The position numbers were made by a program, and so were the translations under genes. Shown piece by piece: positions 17,742 to 25,845 of a stretch of 64,000 nt of DNA. The DNA is from JBDTNQ01 sp039933635. Lineage in GTDB: Bacteria > Acidobacteriota > Vicinamibacteria > Vicinamibacterales > SCN-69-37. How positions within the stretch are numbered: position 1 is the first letter of the stretch; each line of letters begins with the position of its first letter. The stretch covers positions 55,337 to 119,336 of the forward strand of contig JBDTNQ010000003.1 in the NCBI GenBank assembly GCA_039933635.1, given 5' to 3'. The notes beneath the pieces were generated by a model. That model saw only the letters and a program-made list of their open reading frames with translations. It was not told the origin of the DNA and made no database searches.

Positions 17742-18608
17742 ATGCCGACTGCAATCGTTCTGATTGTCGGTGACGCTGTTTCCCCAGCACTGCGACTCGC
17801 CACGACCCCCACAAGCGCCTCGATCATTGCAGGCCTTGGATTGACGTTCGGAATCTGGATCGCGACCGGCCTCTATTTTGGCCGGCGGATCAAACTTCTC
17901 GAGAGATGGGCCCTCGACGAGGCCACGCGCGCGCGTGAGGATGAACGCCAGGCGCTCGCGCGCGAGCTGCATGACGACATCGGTCAGATGCTCACGGCCA
18001 TCAAAGTGGAGTTGGCCGTTGCGCAGCGTGAACTCCGCGAGCACGGCGCCCCGCCCGTCCTCGACGATGTCAAGCCTCTGGCGGATCGGGCCCTGCAGTC
18101 GGTGCGCGACTGGTCGCACGCGCTGCATCCTGCCACGCTCGACGAGCGTGGACTGGTCGGCGCCGTGGCCTGGTTCGTGGAGCGCGTCTGCACGCGCGCG
18201 GCGATTGGCGTGAGCTTCTCGCACACGGGGCTGACCGTCCGGCTCTCGTCGGATATCGAGATGGCGGCTTATCGCATCGTCCAGGAGTCGATCGCGAACA
18301 TCATCAAGCACGCCAACGCGGGCTCGGTGCAGATCACGATCGCCCGCGACGATCGGTTGCGCGTAGTCATTGAAGACGACGGCGTAGGGTTCGTGACGGA
18401 TCGCGTCATCCCTCGCGGCGGTCCCGCAGGGCTCGGCTTGATCAGCATGCGCGAACGCGCGTCGCAGCTCGGGGGCACCCTCACCATCGCGAGCGCCCCC
18501 GGAATCGGTACGCGCGTCATTGCGATCCTGCCGCTGACGATACAGCGCCACGATGACAGACTCATGGGCGGGGCGTTCTCGCGCGGACTGGTCGGTGCGG
18601 CGCGATGA
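17742..18608 (+). CDS. Sensor histidine kinase (NarX/LiaS type), sensor domain lost
   Basis: A 288-residue kinase with one membrane segment (about residues 29-46), a HisKA_3 dimerisation domain with phospho-acceptor His77 in ALARELHDDIGQM, and an HATPase domain (IEDDGVGF; GGPAGLGLISMRERA). The membrane segment GIWIATGLY matches the first membrane segment of the second kinase (GIWIATGVY). This protein then jumps directly to the dimerisation helix, so about 197 residues of periplasmic sensor and second membrane helix are missing. Signal input is therefore unclear. It overlaps its regulator by 4 bases. A weak -24/-12-like match (TGG 17689, TTGCT 17700-17704) lies upstream. Confidence 0.9.
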   Translation: MPTAIVLIVGDAVSPALRLATTPTSASIIAGLGLTFGIWIATGLYFGRRIKLLERWALDEATRAREDERQALARELHDDIGQMLTAIKVELAVAQRELREHGAPPVLDDVKPLADRALQSVRDWSHALHPATLDERGLVGAVAWFVERVCTRAAIGVSFSHTGLTVRLSSDIEMAAYRIVQESIANIIKHANAGSVQITIARDDRLRVVIEDDGVGFVTDRVIPRGGPAGLGLISMRERASQLGGTLTIASAPGIGTRVIAILPLTIQRHDDRLMGGAFSRGLVGAAR

Positions 18609-19255
18609 GCGATCTCACGATCCTGCTTGGTGATGATCACGCACTCCTTCGTCACGGCCTGCGGAAGATCCTGGAATCCCATCCCGGGTGGTGCGTGGTC
18701 GACGAGGCCCCTGACGGTCGCGAAGCGGTGGTCAAGGCGGTCGCCCTGCAGCCGAAGGTGGCCATCCTTGATGTCGGGATGCCGCTCCTCAACGGCATCG
18801 AGGCCACACGCCAGATCGTGAAGCGGGCGCCGGCCGTGCACGTGCTCATCCTGAGCATGCACGCCGAGGAGAAATACTTCGTGCAGGCCGTTCGGGCGGG
18901 CGCGAAGGGCTATCTGCTCAAGGACTCCGCGGACGTCGATCTGCTACGAGCTGTGGCGGCCGTGGCCAGCGGGCAATCCTTCTTCAGTCCGAGCGTCGCG
19001 ACCGTCATGCTCGACGATTACGTGCGCCATCTTTCGTCCAAGGGTGTCGTGGATCGCTACGAGCTGCTGTCCGAGCGCGAACGCGAAGTGTTCCAACTGG
19101 TGGCCGAAGGACGGAGCAATAAGGAAGTCGCGCAGGTCCTCTCGGTGAGCCCGGCCACGGTCGAAACCCACCGCGCCCACATCCTTCAGAAACTTGGCAT
19201 CCACAACACGGCCGAACTCGTCCTCGCCGCGGTCCGGCAGGGACTGATCTCGTGA
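18605..19255 (+). CDS. NarL/LuxR-family response regulator
   Basis: A 216-residue regulator with an N-terminal receiver domain (acidic GDDHALL, phospho-acceptor Asp in LDVGMPLLNG, Lys in LLKDSAD) and a C-terminal LuxR helix-turn-helix (LSEREREVFQLVAEGRSNKE, then VSPATVETHRAHILQKL). It is the cognate partner of the upstream kinase by a 4-base overlap. The obvious candidate target is the receptor gene that follows. It is a close paralogue of the regulator at 24981 with the same length. Confidence 0.93.
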   Translation: MSDLTILLGDDHALLRHGLRKILESHPGWCVVDEAPDGREAVVKAVALQPKVAILDVGMPLLNGIEATRQIVKRAPAVHVLILSMHAEEKYFVQAVRAGAKGYLLKDSADVDLLRAVAAVASGQSFFSPSVATVMLDDYVRHLSSKGVVDRYELLSEREREVFQLVAEGRSNKEVAQVLSVSPATVETHRAHILQKLGIHNTAELVLAAVRQGLIS

Positions 19256-19269
19256 CGGATTGACGGGGG

Positions 19270-19303
19270 AGACCGGGTCTTGAGATTCAAGGCCCGGTCT
19301 TTG
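19270..19303 (+). terminator. Terminator-like hairpin after the first response regulator
   Basis: AGACCGGG (19270-19277) and CCCGGTCT (19293-19300) pair, and inside them CTTGA pairs with TCAAG, giving a continuous stem of about 14 pairs with a GAT loop, followed by TT. It begins 15 bases after the stop codon. A second copy of CCCGGTCT at 19378-19385 and of AGACCGG at 19352-19358 allows alternative pairings (see findings). Confidence 0.55.
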
Positions 19304-19724
19304 GCGTACGGCGGATTTCGGAGGATGTCGACGGAGGGGGAGGGATCGCCCAGACCGGAAGAAGGTTTCGGTGGTCGCCCGGTCTGGTGGCGGGAGGTGT
19401 AAGCCCGGCGTTTCCAGACAGAACGATCGAAAACCCTTTGGACGATCCCTTCAGGCACGATAGCGGATTCGTGCCGGTCGGCCCATCCCATCTCCACGGT
19501 ATTTCCTGAACTTCGCGGCAGCATTTCGATTTCTACGGCGTTTCTCCCGGCCGAATACCAGGTTGTCGCGATAGCTGCGAACGCCTCCTCAACGTATCGT
19601 GACGTTCTCGTTACAGGACTCTCGCCCTCGAGCGCACATTCGCACGCGTACGGACTCGGGTGTTCGCACAGCGACGCAGGTCGGCCGGGAGGTTGGACCC
19701 CTGAACGGGATGGAGGCATAGGAA
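19304..19724 (+). other. Long leader region of the first TonB receptor
   Basis: Non-coding stretch with several inverted repeats: CCAGACCGG (19350-19358) with CCGGTCTGG (19379-19387), and GGCACGA (19454-19460) with TCGTGCC (19469-19475), the latter a possible operator. GGAGG at 19712-19716 is a strong ribosome-binding site 8 bases before the ATG. I found no convincing -35/-10 pair and no reading frame with protein-like features. Confidence 0.5.
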
Positions 19725-22700
19725 ATGAGAGAACACCGTAAGGCTTGGACGGTCATCAGCGCGCTTTTGCTGGCGTGCCTGATGGCGGCGTCCACGGCGG
19801 CGGCCCAGATCACGACGGGCACCGTTGCCGGCACGATCAAGGATGCGCAGGGCGGCGTGATCCCTGGCGCGACCATTGTGTTGATCAGTGAGTCACGCGG
19901 CACCAAGTCGGCGCCGGTCGTGACCAGTGCGACGGGTGACTTCGTCATCCCGAACGTCACCTCGGACACCTACACCGTCGAAGTCACGATGACGGGGTTC
20001 CGCACCTTGAACCGTAAGAGCGTCGCCGTCACGGGCGGCGAACGCGTGTCGCTGCCCCCGATGGTGATTGAGGCGGGCGGCACCAGTGAAATCGTGAACG
20101 TCACCGCCGAGGCGCCCCTCATTCAGGCGCAGTCGGGCGAGCGATCGTTCTCGGTGTCGTCGTCGCAGGTCGACAACCTGCCGATCAACCGCGGCAACTT
20201 CACCAGTCTGACCGCGATGGTCCCTGGCGTCGTGTCCGGCGGCGCATCGGCGGGCGGCACGCGTCTCGGTGGCGCGGGTCAGAACAACATTCAGATGGAC
20301 GGCATCTCGGCGATGGACACGGGCAACAACGGCCAGATGCTGAACATGAACATCGAGTCGATCGCCGAGGTCAAGGTGCTGACCCAGGGCTACCAGGCCG
20401 AGTACGGCCGGTCTTCCGGCATGCAGATCACGGCGGTCACCAAGGGTGGATCGAACCGTTTCCACGGGTCGCTCTACCGCGTCGACACCAACTCCAAGTG
20501 GAACGCGAACAGCTGGGTGAACGAGAAGAACGGCGACCCGAAGACGCGGGCGAAGAACACGACGCAGGGCTACTCGTTCGGCGGACCGGTGGGCAAGCCG
20601 GGCGGCAACAACAAGCTGTTCTTCTTCTACAGCCACGAATATCGGCCATCCTCGACGGGCGGCACCTTGAACCGGTTCCGCGTGCCGACGGCGCTCGAGC
20701 GCGCGGGCGACTTCTCGCAGTCGCTCGACAACAACGGCAAGCTGATCGCGGCGCTGAAGAACCCGGCTGGCGGCACGTTCGCGGACAACGTCATCCCCGC
20801 GTCGAGCCAGTACGCCGTGGGGATCGGACTGCTGAACCGCTACCCACTGCCGAACCATACGCAGCTGGCGGGGGAAAACTACAACCTGGAAATCCCGCGT
20901 CCGGTCGACAACAACCTGACGCAGCAGCCCGCGGTCCGCGTGGACTACCAGTTCTCGCCGGCGTTACGCGTGACCGGCAAGTTCTCAGGTGAGCGGCAGC
21001 GTCAGCGGGTGGTCCAGGGCACGATTCCTGGTTTCAACGACGTGTTGGTGCCGTATCCGTACATCTCGAACTACGGCATCACGGCCAACTACACGCTGAA
21101 CTCGACCACGTTCCTCGAGGCGACGTATGGGTCGATCAAGAACGAGCTGGCGGGTGGTGGCTCGGGCGGCATTCTGACGAACGACAGCTCGAACCGGGTG
21201 ACGGCGATGCCGGATTTCCCGCTGATCTACCCGGACGCCGGCATCGTGCGCTCGGACTACTACCAGGCCAACGCGCTCGGGCGGCTGAGCCCGCTCTGGT
21301 ACCAGAACGGTCGAGTGAACCTGCCACCGAGCTTCTCGTGGGGCAACCTGATTGGTGCGGCGCCGCCGAACCAGCAGTACCCGGGCTGGCTGAACGTCAA
21401 CAAGACGCAGGACTTCGCGGCGTCGTTGACCAAGGTCGCCGGGCGTCACACGATGAAGGCGGGCTTCTACAACAACCACAGCTTCAAGGCTCAGAACACG
21501 GGGGCCGGGGGGCTCGGTGTGGACTTTCTCGGCAACGTCGACTTCGGCCAGGACTCCAACAACCCGCTCGACACGGGCTTTGGCTACGCGAATGCCGCGA
21601 CAGGCGTGTTCCGCCAGTACCGGCAGGCGTCGAACCTGATCGAGGGCAACATGCTTTACAACAACACGGAGTTCTACCTCCAGGACAACTGGAAGGTGAA
21701 CGGCCGGCTGACCCTCGACTACGGGATGCGCTTCACGCATCAACAGCCGCAGTACGACTCCTTCGGGCAGATGTCGAACTTCTTCCCGGATCAGTACTCG
21801 GCCTCGAATGCGCCCGTGCTCTACGTGGCGGGCTGCAGCAATGGGGCGGTGGCCTGCACGGGCAACGTCCGCAACGCGATGAATCCGCTCACCGGGCAGA
21901 TTCTGACGGCCGCCGGCGCGGCCAACACGCAGGCGGCCATCGGCACGCCGGTGATCGGCACGGGCTCGGTCTCGACCAACGGCATCGTGGCGGCGAGCCA
22001 GGGCATCTCGAAGTACTCGTACACCTGGCCGGCGATTGTCTATGGCCCGCGTGTGGGTGCGGCGTATGACCTGACGGGCAACCAGTCGATCGTCCTGCGG
22101 GGCGGCGGCGGGTTGTTCTACGACCGTCCGGATGGCAACACGGTGTTCTCGATTCCGCTGAACCCGCCGTTCGCCACCTCGACGGACCTGCGTAACAGCA
22201 CGCTGCAGTCGCTCGGCAAGGGCCTCACCCTTGGCGGCGTCCCGGGGCTGACGATCTTCCAGTACGACGCGAAGGTCCCGTCCTCGGTGCAGTGGAACGC
22301 GGGGGTACAGATGGCGCTGCCCTGGTCCTCGTCGTTGGACGTGTCGTACGTCGGCAACCATGGCTACAACCGGCTCGGCGGCTTCCAGGGCGGCAACACC
22401 GTCAACCTGAACGCCGTCGACATCGGTGGGGCGTATCTGCCGCAGAATCAGGACCTGACGCTCGGCGCGAGCGCCACGCCGGCAGCCAACTCGCTGACCG
22501 ACAACCTGCTGCGTCCGTATCGTGGCCTTGGCGTCATCAACCAGAACACCACGGAGTTCTGGGACACCTACCACTCGATCCAGACGTCGCTCAACCGTCG
22601 CTTCCGCAACGGCGTCCAGTTCGGGGTGAACTACCAGCTGGGTCTTTCGTTCCAGGGCAACACGGGCCTCCAGAAACGGCTCGTCCACAACCCGGACGGC

Positions 22701-23396
22701 TCGGTCTCGACCTCTCCGGATCAGGCGGCCTACGAGGACCTGAACAAGAACCTCGACAACCGCCGGCACGTCCTGCGCGCCAACTGGGTGTGGGATCTGC
22801 CCGACGTGAAGTCCGAGCACGCGGCGGCCCGGGCGATCGGGTACGTGGTGAACGACTGGCAGCTATCGGGTGTTCTGACGGCCGGCTCGGCGCCGCACTA
22901 CGACCTGAGCTACAGCTACAACGCGAACGGCAGCGCCAAGAACCTCACGGGCTCGCCGGACTACAACGCGCGCATCGTGTACGTGGGTGACCCGGGCAAG
23001 GGCTGCTCGGACAACCAGTACGCGCAGTTCAACACGGCGTCGGTGACGGGCCCTGGCTATGGCACTACGGGACTCGAATCGGGTCGCAATCTGCTGCTCG
23101 GCTGTCCGGATCACACGGTCGACCTCGCGATTGCCCGCAACATCCGCCTCGGTGGCGGCCGTGCGGTGCAACTGCGTCTCGACGCGTTCAATGCGTTCAA
23201 CGTGGCCATCATCAATGGCCGCCAGACGCAGATCCAGTACAACAGCCCGACGGATCTGTTCATCCGGAACAACCAGTTCCTGGCGGACGGCTCGGTCGAC
23301 CCGGCCAAGCTCCAGCCCAAGAACGCGGGCTTCGGTGCCGCAACGGGTGCGCAGACGATGCGCAATCTGCAGCTGACCGCGCGCTTCTCGTTCTGA
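19725..23396 (+). CDS. TonB-dependent receptor with N-terminal carboxypeptidase-regulatory-like domain (copy 1)
   Basis: A 1,223-residue outer-membrane protein. The signal peptide ends near residue 27 (STAAAQ). Residues ~30-115 are a carboxypeptidase-regulatory-like Ig fold (GTVAGTIKDAQGGVIPGATI), a typical feature of Acidobacteriota and Myxococcota Oar-like receptors. A plug domain follows, then a long beta-barrel ending in aromatic ARFSF. Substrate is unknown; there is no SusD-like partner. Copy 2 (25846) has exactly the same length, and bases 20280-20479 are identical to 26395-26594. Expression is probably controlled by the adjacent kinase/regulator pair. Confidence 0.9.
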   Translation: MREHRKAWTVISALLLACLMAASTAAAQITTGTVAGTIKDAQGGVIPGATIVLISESRGTKSAPVVTSATGDFVIPNVTSDTYTVEVTMTGFRTLNRKSVAVTGGERVSLPPMVIEAGGTSEIVNVTAEAPLIQAQSGERSFSVSSSQVDNLPINRGNFTSLTAMVPGVVSGGASAGGTRLGGAGQNNIQMDGISAMDTGNNGQMLNMNIESIAEVKVLTQGYQAEYGRSSGMQITAVTKGGSNRFHGSLYRVDTNSKWNANSWVNEKNGDPKTRAKNTTQGYSFGGPVGKPGGNNKLFFFYSHEYRPSSTGGTLNRFRVPTALERAGDFSQSLDNNGKLIAALKNPAGGTFADNVIPASSQYAVGIGLLNRYPLPNHTQLAGENYNLEIPRPVDNNLTQQPAVRVDYQFSPALRVTGKFSGERQRQRVVQGTIPGFNDVLVPYPYISNYGITANYTLNSTTFLEATYGSIKNELAGGGSGGILTNDSSNRVTAMPDFPLIYPDAGIVRSDYYQANALGRLSPLWYQNGRVNLPPSFSWGNLIGAAPPNQQYPGWLNVNKTQDFAASLTKVAGRHTMKAGFYNNHSFKAQNTGAGGLGVDFLGNVDFGQDSNNPLDTGFGYANAATGVFRQYRQASNLIEGNMLYNNTEFYLQDNWKVNGRLTLDYGMRFTHQQPQYDSFGQMSNFFPDQYSASNAPVLYVAGCSNGAVACTGNVRNAMNPLTGQILTAAGAANTQAAIGTPVIGTGSVSTNGIVAASQGISKYSYTWPAIVYGPRVGAAYDLTGNQSIVLRGGGGLFYDRPDGNTVFSIPLNPPFATSTDLRNSTLQSLGKGLTLGGVPGLTIFQYDAKVPSSVQWNAGVQMALPWSSSLDVSYVGNHGYNRLGGFQGGNTVNLNAVDIGGAYLPQNQDLTLGASATPAANSLTDNLLRPYRGLGVINQNTTEFWDTYHSIQTSLNRRFRNGVQFGVNYQLGLSFQGNTGLQKRLVHNPDGSVSTSPDQAAYEDLNKNLDNRRHVLRANWVWDLPDVKSEHAAARAIGYVVNDWQLSGVLTAGSAPHYDLSYSYNANGSAKNLTGSPDYNARIVYVGDPGKGCSDNQYAQFNTASVTGPGYGTTGLESGRNLLLGCPDHTVDLAIARNIRLGGGRAVQLRLDAFNAFNVAIINGRQTQIQYNSPTDLFIRNNQFLADGSVDPAKLQPKNAGFGAATGAQTMRNLQLTARFSF
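20280..20479 (+). repeat. 200-base perfect repeat inside receptor copy 1
   Basis: This block, encoding part of the plug domain, is identical base for base to 26395-26594 in receptor copy 2, including all silent positions. Bases immediately on either side differ at several silent sites. Confidence 0.9.
22785..22864 (+). repeat. 80-base perfect repeat inside receptor copy 1
   Basis: This block near the barrel C-terminus is identical to 28900-28979 in receptor copy 2. Silent differences reappear directly at both edges. Confidence 0.85.
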
Positions 23397-23427
23397 AGCG
23401 CTAACGCGCAGCGGCGGATCGACACGC

Positions 23428-23470
23428 AAACGGCGGGAGGGGCCGAACCCTTCCCGCCGTTTTCTCTTTT
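23428..23470 (+). terminator. Intrinsic terminator of module copy 1
   Basis: A 15-base stem (AAACGGCGGGAGGGG with CCCTTCCCGCCGTTT, one G-T pair) with a 5-base loop, followed by TCTCTTTTT. It starts about 30 bases after the receptor stop. Almost the same sequence follows receptor copy 2. Confidence 0.9.
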
Positions 23471-23506
23471 TGGATTCGCTCCAAAGCGCGTGTAGCATGA
23501 GCCCAC

Positions 23507-24988
23507 ATGCCAGAGGCAGGTACGGGTACGATCGTTGGGAGCGGAGCCGCGCCATGGCCCCACCCCGGCAGGTCGCGCGTCAGGACGACGATGCTCGTCG
23601 GGTTCGGCCTCACCCTGGGCATTTGGATTGCGACGGGCGTCTATTCGACCCGGCGCGTGGCGGAGCTCGAATCCCGGGCCACCGCGGAGGCCAACAGCTA
23701 CATTCAGGGTCAGCAGTTGCTGACGTCGGCCCGAAACTCCGTGCTCGTCAGCTCCGTGTACGTCCGCGACGCCCTGCTGGATGTGTCCCCAACTGCGCGG
23801 GCGCAGGGCCTCGAGCGCGTCAACACGGCCCTCACCGGTGCAGCGCAAACGCTTGCCGCCTACGTCCCCGTGGTGGACTCCGCAGCCGATCAGGCCACGG
23901 TCGAACGCCTTCGACGCGAGATCACCGAGCTGCGGGGTACGCTCTCGGACATCCTGCAGCCAGCACCAGGGACGGCATCCATGCCGGCCGGGTCCATGCT
24001 CCGGAGTCGGGTGACACCGAAGCGCGAGTCCGTCATGGCGGTGGCCGAGGAACTCGCGCGGCTCAATCGAACGGCCTTCGTCGCCCACCAGGTCGAATTT
24101 GCGCGCATCTACCGTACGACGCAGGCGCAGCTCTGGCAGATGATGGGCCTGGCGATCATCGCCAGCTTCGGCGTCGCAGCATTTTCCGCGCGGTATGCGG
24201 GGCGTCTGGAGCGCCAGGTGCGCAATCAGCACGAGAGGGATCTCGAACTGCAGCAGGATCTCCGCCGTTTGTCGGCGCGCTTGACCCGGGTCGGCGAGCA
24301 AGAGCGGCGGGCGCTGGCCCGCGAACTCCACGATGATATCGGCCAGATGATCTCGGCCATCAGGGTTGAACTATCCCTAGCCGAGCGTTCGCTCAACGAC
24401 ACGCACGGCGCCACCGGCGTGCTCGATGACGTCCGGTCGATTGCCGATCGAGCCTTACAGTCCGTGCGCGACCTCTCCCATCTGCTGCACCCGGCCATGC
24501 TGGACGATCTGGGTCTCGTGCCGGCCACCACCTGGTTCCTCAAGGGCATCCGCCGCCGACATCAACTGGAGGTGGAATTCCACCATCCGGATGGGTTTGA
24601 CCGGCTGCTGCCCGAACTTGAAACGGCTGCCTATCGCGTCGTCCAGGAATCGGTGTCGAATGCGATCAAGCATGCCCGGGCGACGCGCATCTCAGTGACG
24701 CTGCATCCCGGCGCCGACCTGCGGCTGACGATCGAGGACAACGGCGTCGGGTTCGATGCTGAACGCCGCTGGGCCGGAGGCGTGCCGAGCGGGCTTGGAC
24801 TCGTGAGCATGCGCGAGCGCGCGACGCAGGCTGGTGGCAGCCTGACGATCGAGAGTACGCCCGGAGCCGGCACGCGCATCTCACTGCATCGGCGCGCTGA
24901 GACGGCTGGCCTCGCTGCCGGAACGGTGAGCGGGGATCGGGGCGCCCGCGCGGACATGGGCCGGATTGTCGAGGCACACTATGAGTGA
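23507..24988 (+). CDS. Sensor histidine kinase (NarX/LiaS type) with full periplasmic sensor
   Basis: A 493-residue inner-membrane kinase. The first membrane segment is at ~29-46, a periplasmic alpha-helical sensor of ~160 residues (four-helix-bundle-like) at ~50-208, and the second membrane segment at ~211-228. A HAMP-like linker, the HisKA_3 domain with His275 in ALARELHDDIGQM and an HATPase domain (IEDNGVGF; GVPSGLGLVSMRERA) follow. It is the intact counterpart of the short kinase at 17742. It overlaps its regulator by 8 bases. The signal is unknown. Confidence 0.92.
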   Translation: MPEAGTGTIVGSGAAPWPHPGRSRVRTTMLVGFGLTLGIWIATGVYSTRRVAELESRATAEANSYIQGQQLLTSARNSVLVSSVYVRDALLDVSPTARAQGLERVNTALTGAAQTLAAYVPVVDSAADQATVERLRREITELRGTLSDILQPAPGTASMPAGSMLRSRVTPKRESVMAVAEELARLNRTAFVAHQVEFARIYRTTQAQLWQMMGLAIIASFGVAAFSARYAGRLERQVRNQHERDLELQQDLRRLSARLTRVGEQERRALARELHDDIGQMISAIRVELSLAERSLNDTHGATGVLDDVRSIADRALQSVRDLSHLLHPAMLDDLGLVPATTWFLKGIRRRHQLEVEFHHPDGFDRLLPELETAAYRVVQESVSNAIKHARATRISVTLHPGADLRLTIEDNGVGFDAERRWAGGVPSGLGLVSMRERATQAGGSLTIESTPGAGTRISLHRRAETAGLAAGTVSGDRGARADMGRIVEAHYE

Positions 24989-25631
24989 AGTCACAATTCT
25001 GCTGGGAGACGATCACACGCTGCTGCGGCACGGCATCCGCAAGATTCTGCAGGAGCAGCCCGAGTGGTCCGTGATCGACGAGGCGGCGGACGGACGGGAG
25101 GCGGTAGCCAAGGCCATCGCCCTGAAGCCCACCGTCGCGATCCTCGACATCGGGATGGCGCTCTTGAACGGCATCGAGGCCACTCGCCAGATCGTGAAGC
25201 GCGCACCCGGCGTGCAAGTGCTCATCCTGAGCATGCACAAGGAAGAGGAGTACGTGGTGCAGGCGCTGAAGGCTGGCGCGCGGAGCTATATTCTCAAGGA
25301 TTCAGCGGACGTCGACCTGATCCAGGCGGTGACGTCGGTCTCGAGAGGGCAGTCGTTCTTCAGTCCAGCCGTGGCCGGCATCATGCTGGACGACTATATG
25401 CGGCACCTGTCATCGAAGGGCGTCGTGGATCGCTATCAACTGCTGTCTGAACGTGAGCGCGAAATTCTGCAGCTCATTGCGGAGGGCCGCAGCAACAAAG
25501 AGGTGGCGCAAGTCCTCTGCATCAGTCCAGCCACGATCCAGACGCACCGGTCCAGCATCCTTCAGAAGCTCGACGTTCACAACATGGCCGAACTCGTGCT
25601 CTTCGCCGTGCGGCGAGGGGTCATTTCGTAG
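24981..25631 (+). CDS. NarL/LuxR-family response regulator (copy 2)
   Basis: A 216-residue receiver plus LuxR helix-turn-helix protein. Receiver motifs: GDDHTLL, Asp in LDIGMALLNG, Lys in ILKDSAD. The C-terminal domain has LSEREREILQLIAEGRSNKE and ISPATIQTHRSSILQKL. ATG 24981 is preferred over an upstream start at 24966 because it matches the paralogue's N-terminus (MSxxTILLGDDH) and length. The recognition helices of the two copies differ slightly (VETHRAH versus IQTHRSS), so their sites may differ. Confidence 0.93.
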   Translation: MSEVTILLGDDHTLLRHGIRKILQEQPEWSVIDEAADGREAVAKAIALKPTVAILDIGMALLNGIEATRQIVKRAPGVQVLILSMHKEEEYVVQALKAGARSYILKDSADVDLIQAVTSVSRGQSFFSPAVAGIMLDDYMRHLSSKGVVDRYQLLSEREREILQLIAEGRSNKEVAQVLCISPATIQTHRSSILQKLDVHNMAELVLFAVRRGVIS

Positions 25632-25845
25632 GCGGCGCCCAGGCTGAACGACCGGCCAGTGTCCTTGCGCCCAATTCCTCTTTCTACTCTCGCCGAAGCA
25701 CGAAATATACGCTGCTCATACGATGGGCAGCCGGCCTCCTCCCGGGTAAGTTGAGCCCCTCGTCACAGAGCGACCGGTGTGGGTGCCGCCCCGCGGCATT
25801 CCGGATGCACGCGGCCGCTCGGCGATCGGGATGGAGGTTGGAACA

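Noticed and set aside
17169..18551. 460-codon minus-strand open frame spanning an intergenic gap
   Set aside because: Covers the end of the kinase-like membrane gene and kinase 1 in antisense; no recognisable motif and no ribosome-binding site.
20985..22820. 611-codon open frame opposite receptor copy 1
   Set aside because: Antisense shadow of a TonB receptor; a similar shadow occurs opposite copy 2, following the same codon pattern.
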